Positions 17,726-28,264 of a DNA stretch of 64,000 nt are shown here, in pieces. The stretch's first letter is position 1; each line of letters begins with the position of its first letter. Origin of the DNA: Curtobacterium ammoniigenes NBRC 101786 (lineage in GTDB: Bacteria > Actinomycetota > Actinomycetes > Actinomycetales > Microbacteriaceae); the NCBI RefSeq assembly GCF_001571045.1, contig NZ_BCSV01000001.1, positions 434,001 through 498,000 of the forward strand. Direction: 5' to 3'. The notes below the pieces were generated by a model. The model saw only the letters and a list, made by a program, of their open reading frames with translations. It did no database searches and had not been told where the DNA came from. A program made the translations under genes and the position numbers.

Positions 17726-18253
17726 ATGACGACGTTTGTGCTTGCGGGTGGATGCTTCTGGTGCTTGGACGCGGTGTACCGCACGCTGGAAGGCGTGCAA
17801 GACGTCGTGTCCGGATACACGGGCGGCGTGACCGACAGTCCGTCGTACGAGCTCGTCTGCACGGGGACGACCGGACACGCGGAAGCGGTGGCTGTGACCT
17901 TCGATGAGGAGCAGATCCCTGCGGAGGTCATCCTCGACGTGTTCTTCACCCTGCACGACCCCCGGCAGCTGAATCGGCAGGGAGCCGATGTCGGCACGCA
18001 ATACCGGTCGGCGATGTTCTTCGACGGCGACGAACAGAAGGCGCTGTTCGAGGCGGCCCGGGAGCGCGCCTCCGAGATCTGGGACGGCGGGATCGTCACC
18101 ACGATCGAGCCGCTCGGCGCGTTCTACCGGGCGGAGGAATACCACCAGGACTTCTTCGCGAAGAACCCTGGCCAGGGCTACTGCATGGCCGTGGCACTTC
18201 CCAAGGTCAACAAGATCCGCAAGGCGTACAGTCGCTACATCGTGGCGTCCTAG
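17726..18253 (+). CDS. msrA: Peptide methionine sulfoxide reductase A
   Basis: Reduces the S-epimer of methionine sulfoxide in proteins. 175 residues. Active-site motif GGCFWC (Cys10, Cys13), GYTGG, the substrate loop HDPRQLNRQGADVGTQYRS and a C-terminal GQGYC resolving cysteine. The ATG at 17726 is preceded by GAAAGGGA at a normal distance. Usual length for the family. Confidence 0.97.
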   Translation: MTTFVLAGGCFWCLDAVYRTLEGVQDVVSGYTGGVTDSPSYELVCTGTTGHAEAVAVTFDEEQIPAEVILDVFFTLHDPRQLNRQGADVGTQYRSAMFFDGDEQKALFEAARERASEIWDGGIVTTIEPLGAFYRAEEYHQDFFAKNPGQGYCMAVALPKVNKIRKAYSRYIVAS

Positions 18254-18298
18254 CCGATCCACGGCTGGCGGCGTCACCGGTCCACAAGGAGGTGGTCG

Positions 18299-18511
18299 AT
18301 GATGCAGACGATCGACGGAACGGCGACGTGGGTCGCAGTCGGTGAGGCAGGCGCGGTGGGGTGCATCCACCGGGAGCGCGACCGGTTCGTCGTCGAGATG
18401 TACGGGCGGCGCACCGGCGGAGGGGCATATCCCGATCTCGAGACGGCGAAGCGTGCGGTGCACGCCGCGCTCGGGCCGCTCGCGAGCCGACCGGAGTTCC
18501 GCGCGCACTGA
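18299..18511 (+). CDS. Small conserved hypothetical protein (70 aa)
   Basis: Starts with a very strong ribosome binding site, AAGGAGGT, 5 nt before ATG-ATG (18299 or 18302). 70 residues, soluble, with a beta-rich first half (GTATWVAVGEAGAVGCIHRERDRFVVEMY) and a C-terminal helix (DLETAKRAVHAALG). The layout resembles small single-domain proteins that pack a hairpin on one helix. No function can be assigned. It follows msrA by 45 nt and may be co-transcribed. Confidence 0.75.
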   Translation: MMQTIDGTATWVAVGEAGAVGCIHRERDRFVVEMYGRRTGGGAYPDLETAKRAVHAALGPLASRPEFRAH

Positions 18512-18662
18512 GCATCTGCTCCTGACGCGTCGTGCCCCGGTGGGGTGACGAGCGGCGTGCTGCTGACCCTCGGGCCCTCCACCGGTCTCGATCGCTGCAA
18601 CTCCTCCACAGCTGGGAGGCGCGGCGCGGCTCCGGCGCGCTCGGTGCGTCGAACATCGACGC

Positions 18663-19199
18663 ATGAACGACATCATCACAGTCCGCGGCATCGTCGCAAC
18701 CGAGCCGCGCCACCTTGTCACCCAGGCCGGCCTCGAGATCACCAGCCTCCGTGTCGCCTCGCAATCACGAAAGTGGGACCGCTCCAATTCGTCGTGGACG
18801 AACGGCGAGACGAACTGGTTCACGGTGACCGCATTCCGGTCGCTCGCGGCGAACCTCACCGCGTCGGTGAACAAGGGCGATCGTGTCGTCGTCTTCGGGC
18901 GGCTGCGGATCCGCAACTGGGAACGAGACGAGCGCAGCGGCATCGCCGTGGAAATCGAGGCCGAGTCGATCGGCCACGACCTCGCCTGGGGGACCGGCAC
19001 GTGGGAGCGAACGCCCCGAGCGGTCGCGGACGAGCACGCGCCGTCGACGGACGACGGTCAGATCGAGGTGCCCGAGGACAGCGCCGCGTCCGATGGCGTC
19101 GTCAATCGTGCGGACAGCGACGAGGCGGTCGCGATCGGTGGTGCTCGGTCGGGTGCCGATCCCTTCGGGCAGCCCGCCTCCGTTCCGACGCCGTTCTAA
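18663..19199 (+). CDS. ssb: Single-stranded DNA-binding protein, SsbB-like
   Basis: 178 residues. N-terminal OB-fold (about 3-110): ITVRGIVATEPRHLV, NWFTVTAFRSLAANL, GDRVVVFGRLRIRNWE, WGTGTW. The tail is acidic in the middle but ends in SVPTPF instead of the acidic DDDIPF tip of the main SSB, which recruits partner proteins. In actinobacteria this is the pattern of the second SSB (SsbB). It stands alone, not in the rpsF-ssb-rpsR operon where the essential SSB usually lies. Confidence 0.9.
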   Translation: MNDIITVRGIVATEPRHLVTQAGLEITSLRVASQSRKWDRSNSSWTNGETNWFTVTAFRSLAANLTASVNKGDRVVVFGRLRIRNWERDERSGIAVEIEAESIGHDLAWGTGTWERTPRAVADEHAPSTDDGQIEVPEDSAASDGVVNRADSDEAVAIGGARSGADPFGQPASVPTPF

Positions 19200-19269
19200 G
19201 CGGTGAATGCTCGGCAGGTCGCGCATCCCCGCGATGTTCGAACAGGACGTCGGCTCGGAAGCCGATCAG

Positions 19270-19275
19270 TAGACT
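19270..19275 (+). promoter_or_regulatory. Probable -10 box of ettA
   Basis: TAGACT, 9 nt before the ATG at 19285, placing the transcription start at or within a few nt of the start codon. No clear -35 box. Confidence 0.45.
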
Positions 19276-19284
19276 GGGCCGGAC

Positions 19285-20970
<1,686 letters not shown>

Positions 20971-20972
20971 GC

Positions 20973-21455
20973 GTGGCGCGACTCCACGTTCCGGTGCGGC
21001 TCCGTTGGAGCGACATCGATGCCTACGGGCATGTCAACAACTCCGCGATGCTTCGTCTGCTCGAGGAAGCGCGAATCCTCGCGTTCTGGGCTCCGGATGC
21101 CGACGAGACTCCGGAGCCGGGCGAGTATCCAGCTCCCGTGATCGACGGTCGACCGGGGTCCGGAACGCTGACGGTCATTGCCGGACAACGACTCGAATAC
21201 TTGGCCTCGATCCCGTACTTCCGCCGACCGCTCGACGTCCAGCTCTGGTTCGGCCGTCTCGGCGGCGCGAGCCTCGACGTCTCCTACGAAGTGTGTTCGC
21301 CGGCGGGCGTCACGCCTCCGGTGCTCTACACAAGGGCGTCGACGACGCTCGTGCTCGTCGATGCTGCGACGGAACGACCGAGGCGACTCTCGGACGCGGA
21401 ACGTGCGGCCTGCGAGCCGTGGATCGACGAGCCGGTCGTATTTTCTCGGCCGTAG
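20973..21455 (+). CDS. Acyl-CoA thioesterase, 4-hydroxybenzoyl-CoA type (hotdog fold)
   Basis: 160 residues. Begins with the YbgC/FadM-like motif RWSDIDAYGHVNNSAMLRLLEEAR, where the Asp is catalytic. The GTG at 20973 is 2 nt after the ettA stop, so the two are probably co-transcribed. The acyl substrate is unknown. Confidence 0.88.
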   Translation: MARLHVPVRLRWSDIDAYGHVNNSAMLRLLEEARILAFWAPDADETPEPGEYPAPVIDGRPGSGTLTVIAGQRLEYLASIPYFRRPLDVQLWFGRLGGASLDVSYEVCSPAGVTPPVLYTRASTTLVLVDAATERPRRLSDAERAACEPWIDEPVVFSRP

Positions 21456-21472
21456 CCCTGCTGGAGTCGACC

Positions 21473-21583
21473 GGCGCTCATCGGTGAGGAGCGCCCACGC
21501 GGGCGGGAAGCGCTCGTCCGGGCGACGAGCGCCTATGTATGCGACAAGCGCTCATGCGGGCGCAGGGCGCTCACAAACTCGGC
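21473..21583. repeat. 19-bp tandem repeat between convergent genes
   Basis: Four exact-length 19-nt units start at 21490, 21509, 21528 and 21547 with consensus AGCGCYCATGCGGGCGACA. A shorter related unit precedes them (from 21473) and a degenerate one follows (from 21566), running into the stop codon of the minus-strand thioesterase at 21571. Each unit contains GCGC and GCGGGC, so neighbouring copies can pair and may serve as a terminator for both genes. Confidence 0.8.
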
Positions 21584-22446
21584 GCTCGCACCATGCCCTC
21601 CTGGGCGACCGTGGCGAGGAGCCGGCCTTCGCGATCGAACATGCGCCCGAACGCGAGCCCCCGCCCGCCTTGGGCGCTCGGGGAGTCCTGCGTGTAGAGC
21701 ACCCACTCGTCCGCGCGACCATCGCGGTGCCACCACATCGCGTGGTCGAGGCTCGCCGTCTTCAGGCCGGGCGTTCCCCAAGCGAGTCCGTGCCGACGCA
21801 TCACCGGTTCGAGGATCGACAGGTCGCTCGCGTACGCGAGGATCGCGCGATGCAATGACGGGTCGTCCGGGAGTTGGCCGAGCACGCGCATCCACACAGC
21901 CTGCTGGGCAGTGCGCTGATCCGCCGCACCGACGAATACCGGCCCCTCGACGTGCCGGACGTCGATGGACCGCTTCGCCCACGCGCGCGCAACGGGGTGG
22001 TCGATCGCCTGCAGCAACGAGGCGGCCGACGGGAGGGCCTCCGGGTCCGGAAGACCCTCGGGTGCCGAGACCTGATGCTCGACCCCGACATCCGATCGCT
22101 GGAAGGACGCGATCATCGAGAAGATCGGGACACCGCCCTGATAGGCCTGTGCGCGGCGTGTGGCGAACGATCGGCCGTCGTGAATGCGCTCGACGGCGAT
22201 CGTGATCGGCTGGCCGATGTCGCCAGGCCGCAAGAAATACCCGTGCATGGAGTGGATCGCGCGGTCGTCGATCGTCGACTGTGCGGCGACGATCGCTTGC
22301 GCCAGGACCTGACCGCCAAAGACGCGGCCGCCCGGTGACCAATGGCTCGACGCGGTGTAGATGACTTCGCCCGTGTTCGCACCGGTGTCGACGAGGCGAA
22401 GCGTCGGAAGGAAGTCAGGTTCGTCCGGAGCGTCGTTGCCGTTCAT
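21571..22446 (-). CDS. tesB: Acyl-CoA thioesterase II
   Basis: 291 residues, two hotdog domains in tandem as in TesB. N-terminal: SHWSPGGRVFGGQVLAQAIVAA and HSMHGYFLRPGD; C-terminal: LDHAMWWHRDGRADEWVLYTQDSPSA and GRGLAFGRMFDREGRLLATVAQEG, the usual Asp/Ser-Gln region. Hydrolyses medium- and long-chain acyl-CoA. Convergent with the YbgC-like gene across the 19-bp repeats. Confidence 0.95.
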   Translation of the reverse strand: MNGNDAPDEPDFLPTLRLVDTGANTGEVIYTASSHWSPGGRVFGGQVLAQAIVAAQSTIDDRAIHSMHGYFLRPGDIGQPITIAVERIHDGRSFATRRAQAYQGGVPIFSMIASFQRSDVGVEHQVSAPEGLPDPEALPSAASLLQAIDHPVARAWAKRSIDVRHVEGPVFVGAADQRTAQQAVWMRVLGQLPDDPSLHRAILAYASDLSILEPVMRRHGLAWGTPGLKTASLDHAMWWHRDGRADEWVLYTQDSPSAQGGRGLAFGRMFDREGRLLATVAQEGMVRAPSL

Positions 22447-22520
22447 CGACGCCAGTCTACGAACTGCGCTGTCCCTCTCCGCACCGTGCCGACCGACCGG
22501 AGGCGCGAGACCGACGGCGG

Positions 22521-22526
22521 TAGGGT
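22521..22526 (+). promoter_or_regulatory. Probable -10 box of the gene at 22537
   Basis: TAGGGT, 10 nt before the ATG, consistent with an almost leaderless transcript. No ribosome binding site lies between it and the start. Confidence 0.4.
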
Positions 22527-22536
22527 GGTCACCGCC

Positions 22537-23214
22537 ATGACGCTGACCTTCACGCTTCCGGACGCGGCTGCCGCCGAAGATCTGCGAACCTATCTCGAAC
22601 GTGCCGCTCGGGTCGAGGACGGATCCGCTCGGCTCATCGTTGCGTCGGGTGTGCTCGCGGCGTACACGGCCATCATCTACCCGGTCGGCCTCCTCGATGA
22701 GGCGCCCACCGTTCTCGGACTCCGCACCGCTGAGGTGGCGCAGAGCGCCGACTTCGATGTGGTCGTTCCGCTTCGATCGCTCCTTGAGCGCATCCGGAAC
22801 GCGCTCGATGCTTCAGCGGGCGTCAGCCCGATTGAAGTCGGTGTCCCGCTGCAGGTCGGTTCCGTGACGTGGGCAGCCATCACTCCGCCGCGCACGGGCT
22901 GGGTGCCGCTGCCGACGCTGTCGGTCGACTCGCTCCGCCAAGCGGCGCGCGCTGGGATGAGCGAAGTCGCTGAGGCGCTTCCGCCCAGTTCCGGCGACGC
23001 CCTCGTTCGTCGAGTGCGGGCAGCAGTGTGGGGCCGGCAACTCACGGAGCAGGACACGATACCGGCGGGGGCGGCCTTCGCCGCCGAGAGTCTCGGGTTC
23101 CTGAGCGGGGCGGAGGAGCGCGTCCGCGTGTTCGAGTCCGGGCCGTGGCGCAGGCTCACCACTGCGCATGGTCACGTCCTCGCCGCTCGCCGTGCGTGGT
23201 CGAGTCGCGCCTGA
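22537..23214 (+). CDS. Conserved hypothetical protein
   Basis: 225 residues, no signal peptide or membrane segment. Features seen: MTLTFTLPDAAAAEDLRTYLERAARVEDGSARLI, a mixed alpha/beta central part, and a C-terminal half with WAAITPPRTGWVPLP and ESLGFLSGAEERVRVFESGPWRRL. The ATG at 22537 was preferred because it fits the TAGGGT box; the frame stays open upstream. Proteins of this type are found in actinobacteria, but no function is known to me. The stop is 42 nt from the convergent hemoglobin gene. Confidence 0.75.
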   Translation: MTLTFTLPDAAAAEDLRTYLERAARVEDGSARLIVASGVLAAYTAIIYPVGLLDEAPTVLGLRTAEVAQSADFDVVVPLRSLLERIRNALDASAGVSPIEVGVPLQVGSVTWAAITPPRTGWVPLPTLSVDSLRQAARAGMSEVAEALPPSSGDALVRRVRAAVWGRQLTEQDTIPAGAAFAAESLGFLSGAEERVRVFESGPWRRLTTAHGHVLAARRAWSSRA

Positions 23215-23256
23215 TCGGCTCCCTGTACGAGTGTCAGCGGCGCATGCTGTGCGCGC

Positions 23257-23718
23257 TCATCGGTCGAACGAGTTGACCATCGCGTGGGCGGCACGGTCGA
23301 GGTATGCCCAGAGCTCTGCCTCGTCGAGTGGTGCGAGTGCGAGCGATTCGACAGCGGTGCGCATGTGGACGAGCCACCGGTCTCGCGCCTCGGGCGTGAT
23401 CGGGAACGGGTGATGCCGCATTCGGAGGCGAGGGTGGCCGCGCCGCTCGCTGTAGGTCGTGGGTCCGCCCCAGTACTGCTGCAGGAACAGCGAGAGGCGC
23501 TCGATGGCTCCCTCGAGGTCATCTGCTGGGTACATCGGCCAGACAAGCGGATCCGATTGGATGCCTTGGTAGAAGGTGCGGACGAGCCGATCGAATGCTG
23601 GCGCGCCTCCGATCCGCTCGTAGAGTGATCCGCCGATCGCCGGTCCGCTCAGCCCGCTGCGAAGGAGCAGCGGCTGCTGCTCGGTGGGCTCGCGGGTGGG
23701 TTCGGATCCGGTGGTCAT
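23257..23718 (-). CDS. glbO: Truncated hemoglobin, group II (GlbO-like)
   Basis: 153 residues. Two-over-two globin fold: IGGAPAFDRLVRTFYQGIQSDP (helix B/E), YWGGPTTYSERRGHPRLRMRHHPFPI with the proximal His in RHHPFPI, and DRWLVHM with the group-II Trp at the start of helix G. Family roles include oxygen and NO/peroxide handling. The ATG at 23718 has GGAGGG upstream and overlaps the mscS stop (23715-23717), so the channel and the globin are translated as a pair. About 20 extra N-terminal residues are low complexity. Confidence 0.93.
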   Translation of the reverse strand: MTTGSEPTREPTEQQPLLLRSGLSGPAIGGSLYERIGGAPAFDRLVRTFYQGIQSDPLVWPMYPADDLEGAIERLSLFLQQYWGGPTTYSERRGHPRLRMRHHPFPITPEARDRWLVHMRTAVESLALAPLDEAELWAYLDRAAHAMVNSFDR

Positions 23719-24827
23719 CGCGGCCCTCCGTTGATGTCGTCGCGGCCGGATTCTGGTTCTGGCGCTGGTGCGTGCGGCGCTCGCGCTTCTGTTGACCGGC
23801 CCCATCGGGATGATTTTGCGCGCCGCTCGTGCGGCTGGACGGGAGTGGGCTGCGTCGTGACGGGACGGAGCCCGTTGATCGATGTCGCGTTCTCCCAACC
23901 GGCGGGCATGATCATCGCCATCGCCGGGAGCGTCACCCCGAGGGCGTCGACCGCGTGCTTCAGTCGCACGCGGAGCTCGCGGCCGACGTTGTCGAGCTCG
24001 GATGCACGGGTCTTGACGACGAGACGGAACACCATCGCCGAATCGGTGATGGATTGCAGGCCCCAAATCTCGGGCTTCTCGACGATGCGCTGTCGCCACC
24101 GCGGCTCTCGCGACATTGCGACTGCCGCTGCGAGGAGCGCGTCCTGAATCGCGTCGATGTCGGCGTCGTAGGGGATGGTGATGTCGACGAGAACCCGTGA
24201 CCAGCCCTGCGACATGTTCCCGACGCGGAGAATCTGACCGTTGGGGACGAACCACAGGATTCCGTTGACATCCCTGATCTGCATCACGCGGAGCCCGACG
24301 TTCTCGACGACGCCGGTCGCCGCACCGGTGTCGACGATGTCGCCGACGCCGGCCTGGTCCTCGAGGATCATGAAGATTCCGGACAGCAGGTCTTTGACGA
24401 TGCTTTGCGCCCCGACCGCGAGGCCAGCAGCGACCACGGATGCACCCGCGACGATGCCGAGCACATTGAACTGGAAGACCCCGAGGATGAGCACGAGAGC
24501 GATGATCGCGACGACCACGGTGGCGACATTGTCGAGGACACTGCCAAGCGTTCGGGTTCGCTGGACGACGCGTGCGGTCTGAAGCGGGGAGACGACGAGC
24601 GCGTCCGTGTCGTCGACGCGCTGCTTGCGCTTGACGCCGGAGACGACTCGGTCGACTAAATGGTTGATGGATTTGCGGAGGAGGATGCGGACGATGAGCG
24701 CCGCGATGAGGATCACGACGATGGAGATGGGCACGTGCCACGTCTGCATGAAGGATGCGAATGCGTTCTTCACGACGGTCGTCGCCTCCTGCGTCGGATT
24801 GTTGGTCGGCGATGCAGCAAGGAGCAT
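23715..24827 (-). CDS. Small-conductance mechanosensitive channel (MscS family)
   Basis: 370 residues. Releases solutes upon hypo-osmotic shock. Hydrophobic helices near 33-52 and 102-123, then the pore helix TM3 (VLGIVAGASVVAAGLAVGAQSIVKDLLSGI) with the Gly/Ala packing pattern, and the cytosolic beta domain starting at FMILEDQAGVGDIV. The C-terminal ~60 residues are charged, Pro-rich and probably disordered. Start ATG 24827; no ribosome binding site, but TAGCAT lies 10 nt upstream. Upstream gene of the hemoglobin pair. Confidence 0.93.
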   Translation of the reverse strand: MLLAASPTNNPTQEATTVVKNAFASFMQTWHVPISIVVILIAALIVRILLRKSINHLVDRVVSGVKRKQRVDDTDALVVSPLQTARVVQRTRTLGSVLDNVATVVVAIIALVLILGVFQFNVLGIVAGASVVAAGLAVGAQSIVKDLLSGIFMILEDQAGVGDIVDTGAATGVVENVGLRVMQIRDVNGILWFVPNGQILRVGNMSQGWSRVLVDITIPYDADIDAIQDALLAAAVAMSREPRWRQRIVEKPEIWGLQSITDSAMVFRLVVKTRASELDNVGRELRVRLKHAVDALGVTLPAMAMIMPAGWENATSINGLRPVTTQPTPVQPHERRAKSSRWGRSTEARAPHAPAPEPESGRDDINGGPR

Positions 24828-24849
24828 GATCCGATCGATGCTAGGGGGA

Positions 24850-24884
24850 GGGTGCCCGGGTGTTGCTGAGTGTCCCGGGCACCC
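24850..24884 (-). terminator. Rho-independent terminator of pepN
   Basis: GGGTGCCCGGG (24850-24860) and CCCGGGCACCC (24874-24884) form a perfect 11-bp stem with a 13-nt loop, 23 nt beyond the pepN stop on the minus strand. No long T-tract, as usual in GC-rich actinobacteria. Confidence 0.8.
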
Positions 24885-24907
24885 CCACCGGTCAGTGGTC
24901 GTTCATA

Positions 24908-27490
24908 TCAATGGTCGTTCAGCTGGACCCGCAGTGCGCGTTCGACGCCCGAGAGGTTCTCTGCGACGAGTCGACGGAGTGCGGGCGTCTCGGGGTGGGA
25001 TTCGAGCCATGCGGTCGTCGCGTCGCGGAGCTCCTCGCTCGCGAGCGGCGCCGGGTACAGCCCGACGATGAGGCTCTCGGCGATGTGGTAAGTCCGCGTC
25101 GCCCAGATGTCGGTGAGCGCGTCGAAGTACGGCCCGACGAGACCTTCGAGCGCAACCGGTGCGTTCACGTGTTGGAAGCCGATCGTGGTCTGCCGCACGA
25201 TCGCGTTCGGCAGCGCATCAGAGTCGACGAGCGAGGCAAAGGCCGCGAGCTTGCCGTCCGCGGTCGGGATCGTCGCCCGAACCCGGGCGGCCGCCTGCTC
25301 CCCGTTCGCTGTCCGGTCGGACGCGAGCTCCGCATCGATGTCGTCGGCGCCTGCCGCGCCCGCGAGGACGAGGCCCTCGAGGAGCTCCCATCGGAGGTCC
25401 GTGTCGATCGTGAGCCCGTTCAGTTCCACGGTGCCGTCCCGCAGGCCCTGCAGCGTCGCGACATGCTCGGGGGTCGATGCGATCTGCGCAAAGAACTTGA
25501 CGAACTGGAACTGCGCGTCGGAACCGGACTCCGCCGTCGATGCGAGCTGCCACAGCGCGTTGCCGACGTGCCGGATCGTCTCGTCGACACGATCGCGGGC
25601 GACGTAGCTTCGCGTCGTCAGAAGCAGCTGCGTGAGCGTCGTGCGGATCGTCGTCGACTCGGTCTCGGTGGCGATGTTGCCGAGAACCAGACGCACATAG
25701 TCGCTCGCCGGCGCTTCGGCGTCGCGGGTCGCGTCCCACATGGCACCCCAGACGATGGAGCGCGCGAGTGGGCTGGCGATCGCGGCGAGATGCTCGATCG
25801 CCGTGCGCCGCGAATGCTCGTCAAGCCGGATTTTCGCATACGCGAGGTCGTCGTCGTTGAGCAGCACAAGGTCACCGCGGTGCACGCCGACGAGCTCCGG
25901 CACTTCGGTGCGCTCCCCGTCCACATCGATCTCGACGCGGTGGGTGCGTTCGAGTCGACCTCCGGCGGAGGCGGCGTTCGCGCCGAACGGAGCCGACGCG
26001 GCGTCGCCGTCGAACGCATACACACCGATCGCGAGACGGTGCGGGCGAAGTGTCGGGTAGTCGGCGGGGGCCTCCTGGATGACGGCGAACGACGTGATGA
26101 TCCCGTCGTCATCGACCTCGAACTCGGGACGGAGCGTGTTCACGCCCGCTGTCTCCAACCACTTTCCCGACCAGCTGGAGAGATCGCGACCGGAGGTGAC
26201 CTCCAGCTCGGCGAGCAGGTCCTTCAGCTCGGTGTTCGAGTGATGGTGCTTCTTGAAGTATGCCGAGACGCCCGCGAAGAACGCATCGATCCCCACCCAC
26301 GCAACCAGCTGCTTCAGGACCGAGCCGCCCTTGGCGTAGGTGATGCCGTCGAAGTTGACCTGGACGTCTTCGAGGTCGTTGATCGTGGCGACGACAGGGT
26401 GGGTCGACGGAAGCTGGTCCTGGCGGTAGGCCCAGGACTTCTCCATCGCCTGGAACGTCGTCCACGCCTCGGTCCACTCGGTGGCCTCGGCCGTCGCGAT
26501 AGTGGAGGCCCACTCGGCGAACGACTCGTTGAGCCAGAGGTCGTTCCACCACTTCATGGTGACGAGGTCGCCGAACCACATGTGCGCGAGCTCATGCAGG
26601 ATCGTGACGACGCGACGTTCCTTGATGGCGTCGGTCACCTTCGACCGGAACACGTACGTCTCGACGAACGTGACGGCGCCCGCGTTCTCCATGGCGCCCG
26701 CGTTGAACTCGGGGACGAACAGCTGGTCGTACTTCTCGAACGGGTACGGAACGTCGAACTTCGACTCGTAGTACGCGAACCCCTTGCGCGTGATGTCGAA
26801 GATGTAGTCAGGGTCGAGGTATTCGAAGAGGGACGCGCGCGTGAAGATACCGAGCGGGATCGTGCGGCCGTCGGAGCTTGTCAGCTCGGAGCGGACGACC
26901 TTGTACGGCCCGGCGATGAGGGCGGTGATGTAGCTCGAGATCCGCGCGGTGGGCGCGAACGACCACGTGGCGGTGTCACCGTCGACGGTCGGCTCGGGGG
27001 TCGGAGCGTTCGAGACGACCTGCCAGCGTGCCGGCGCCGTGACGGTGAACGAGAACGTTGCCTTCAGGTCGGGCTGCTCGAACACGGCGAACATCCGTCG
27101 CGAGTCCGGGACCTCGAACTGGGAGTACAGGTAGACCTCGTCGTCGACCGGGTCGACGAACCGATGAAGGCCTTCGCCCGTGTTCGTGTACACGGCATCG
27201 GCGACGACCGTGAGCTCGTTCTCGGCCTGCAGGTCGTGGAGCTGGATGCGAACGCCGTCATTCACGGCCCCAACGTCGAGCGCCTTGCCGTTGAGCTCGA
27301 TCGAGTGCACTGTGCGCGTGATCGCGTCGATGAACGTCGACGCGCCAGGCGTGGCCGCGAATCGAACGGTCGTGGTGCTGCCGAAGGTGTCACCCCCGCG
27401 CGTGAGGTCGAGGCGGACGTCGTAGGAGTGCACGTCGACGACGGCTGCGCGCTCCTGGGCTTCGATTCGGGTGAGGTTCTCTCCGGGCAC
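24908..27490 (-). CDS. pepN: Aminopeptidase N (M1 family)
   Basis: 860 residues, the usual size of actinobacterial PepN. Zinc metallopeptidase removing N-terminal residues from peptides in the cytosol. Substrate motif GAMEN near residue 262 and zinc motif HELAH with the downstream Glu in WLNESFAEW (HEXXH-X18-E) near 298. The C-terminal ~450 residues form the helical ERAP1-like domain. The GTG at 27490 was chosen: AGGAG is 6 nt upstream and the product starts PGENLTRIEAQERA; upstream codons in the same frame are Arg/Pro-rich and overlap the divergent promoter region. Confidence 0.96.
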   Translation of the reverse strand: MPGENLTRIEAQERAAVVDVHSYDVRLDLTRGGDTFGSTTTVRFAATPGASTFIDAITRTVHSIELNGKALDVGAVNDGVRIQLHDLQAENELTVVADAVYTNTGEGLHRFVDPVDDEVYLYSQFEVPDSRRMFAVFEQPDLKATFSFTVTAPARWQVVSNAPTPEPTVDGDTATWSFAPTARISSYITALIAGPYKVVRSELTSSDGRTIPLGIFTRASLFEYLDPDYIFDITRKGFAYYESKFDVPYPFEKYDQLFVPEFNAGAMENAGAVTFVETYVFRSKVTDAIKERRVVTILHELAHMWFGDLVTMKWWNDLWLNESFAEWASTIATAEATEWTEAWTTFQAMEKSWAYRQDQLPSTHPVVATINDLEDVQVNFDGITYAKGGSVLKQLVAWVGIDAFFAGVSAYFKKHHHSNTELKDLLAELEVTSGRDLSSWSGKWLETAGVNTLRPEFEVDDDGIITSFAVIQEAPADYPTLRPHRLAIGVYAFDGDAASAPFGANAASAGGRLERTHRVEIDVDGERTEVPELVGVHRGDLVLLNDDDLAYAKIRLDEHSRRTAIEHLAAIASPLARSIVWGAMWDATRDAEAPASDYVRLVLGNIATETESTTIRTTLTQLLLTTRSYVARDRVDETIRHVGNALWQLASTAESGSDAQFQFVKFFAQIASTPEHVATLQGLRDGTVELNGLTIDTDLRWELLEGLVLAGAAGADDIDAELASDRTANGEQAAARVRATIPTADGKLAAFASLVDSDALPNAIVRQTTIGFQHVNAPVALEGLVGPYFDALTDIWATRTYHIAESLIVGLYPAPLASEELRDATTAWLESHPETPALRRLVAENLSGVERALRVQLNDH

Positions 27491-27599
27491 GGATCGCTCC
27501 TGTGGTCGCTGCGGACGCGGGCGATCCTGCCCGCGCTGACGAGGGTCGGCCGGTGTACGGCACCCGTCCACACTAGCGAGCGGGCGTACGCTCCAGACC

Positions 27600-28238
27600 A
27601 TGACGGACACTGCTGTGGAAGCGCGAAAGACAACAACTCATGTGGACTTCTGGTTCGACCCGACCTGCCCCTGGGCGTGGATGACGAGCCGATGGGTCGG
27701 TGAGGTCAGCGCACACCGGAATCTCGATGTCAGGTGGCACGTGATGAGTCTGTTCGTCCTCAATGAGGATCAGGACATCCCGGACAAATACCGTGAGCGG
27801 CTCGCCGCGAACCAGGTATACGCGCGGCTCGTCACCGCGGCGATGCTCGCGCACGGGCAGGACATCGTGAAGCCGCTCTACGACGCACTCGGAGAACACA
27901 TCCATCACCGTCAGGAGCACGACGCCGATGCGGTGGTCGCATCCGTGCTCGCCGAGCTCGACCTCGATCCCGCGCTCGAGTCTGCGGCATGGACGGCGGA
28001 GACGGACGCGGCGATGCGCGCAAGCCACAAGGACGGCATCGACCGCGTTGGCGAGGATGTCGGGACGCCGGTCATCGCCGTCGAGGGAACCGCGTTCTTC
28101 GGCCCCGTCATCTCGCCGGCGCCGAAGGGGCAGGAAGCGCTCGACCTATGGGACGGCGTGGTTGCGGCAGCGCGGTACCCGGGTTTCTTCGAGCTGAAGC
28201 GCTCGCGGACGGTCGGCCCGATCTTCGACACGGTCTGA
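27600..28238 (+). CDS. Mycothiol-dependent nitroreductase-type DsbA-family protein (Rv2466c-like)
   Basis: 212 residues. Thioredoxin fold with helical insertion and the active-site motif CPWAW (in FWFDPTCPWAWMTSRW). The close mycobacterial relative Rv2466c uses mycothiol, is induced by oxidative stress and reduces nitro compounds. GVGTPVIAVEG-like segment (DVGTPVIAVEGTAFFGPVISP) holds the cis-Pro loop. Divergent from pepN; rpiB follows after 26 nt. Confidence 0.9.
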   Translation: MTDTAVEARKTTTHVDFWFDPTCPWAWMTSRWVGEVSAHRNLDVRWHVMSLFVLNEDQDIPDKYRERLAANQVYARLVTAAMLAHGQDIVKPLYDALGEHIHHRQEHDADAVVASVLAELDLDPALESAAWTAETDAAMRASHKDGIDRVGEDVGTPVIAVEGTAFFGPVISPAPKGQEALDLWDGVVAAARYPGFFELKRSRTVGPIFDTV

Positions 28239-28251
28239 CGGAGGCGCCGAA

Positions 28252-28257
28252 TAGGAT
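28252..28257 (+). promoter_or_regulatory. -10 box of rpiB (leaderless)
   Basis: TAGGAT, 7 nt before the ATG at 28265, and no ribosome binding site in between: the transcript should begin at the start codon. Confidence 0.5.
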
Positions 28258-28264
28258 CGTCGAC

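Noticed and set aside
19230-19245. GTTCGAAC upstream of ettA as an SOS box
   Set aside because: Half-sites are in the wrong order (GTTC-GAAC without the 4-nt spacer); a LexA site needs GAAC-N4-GTTC.
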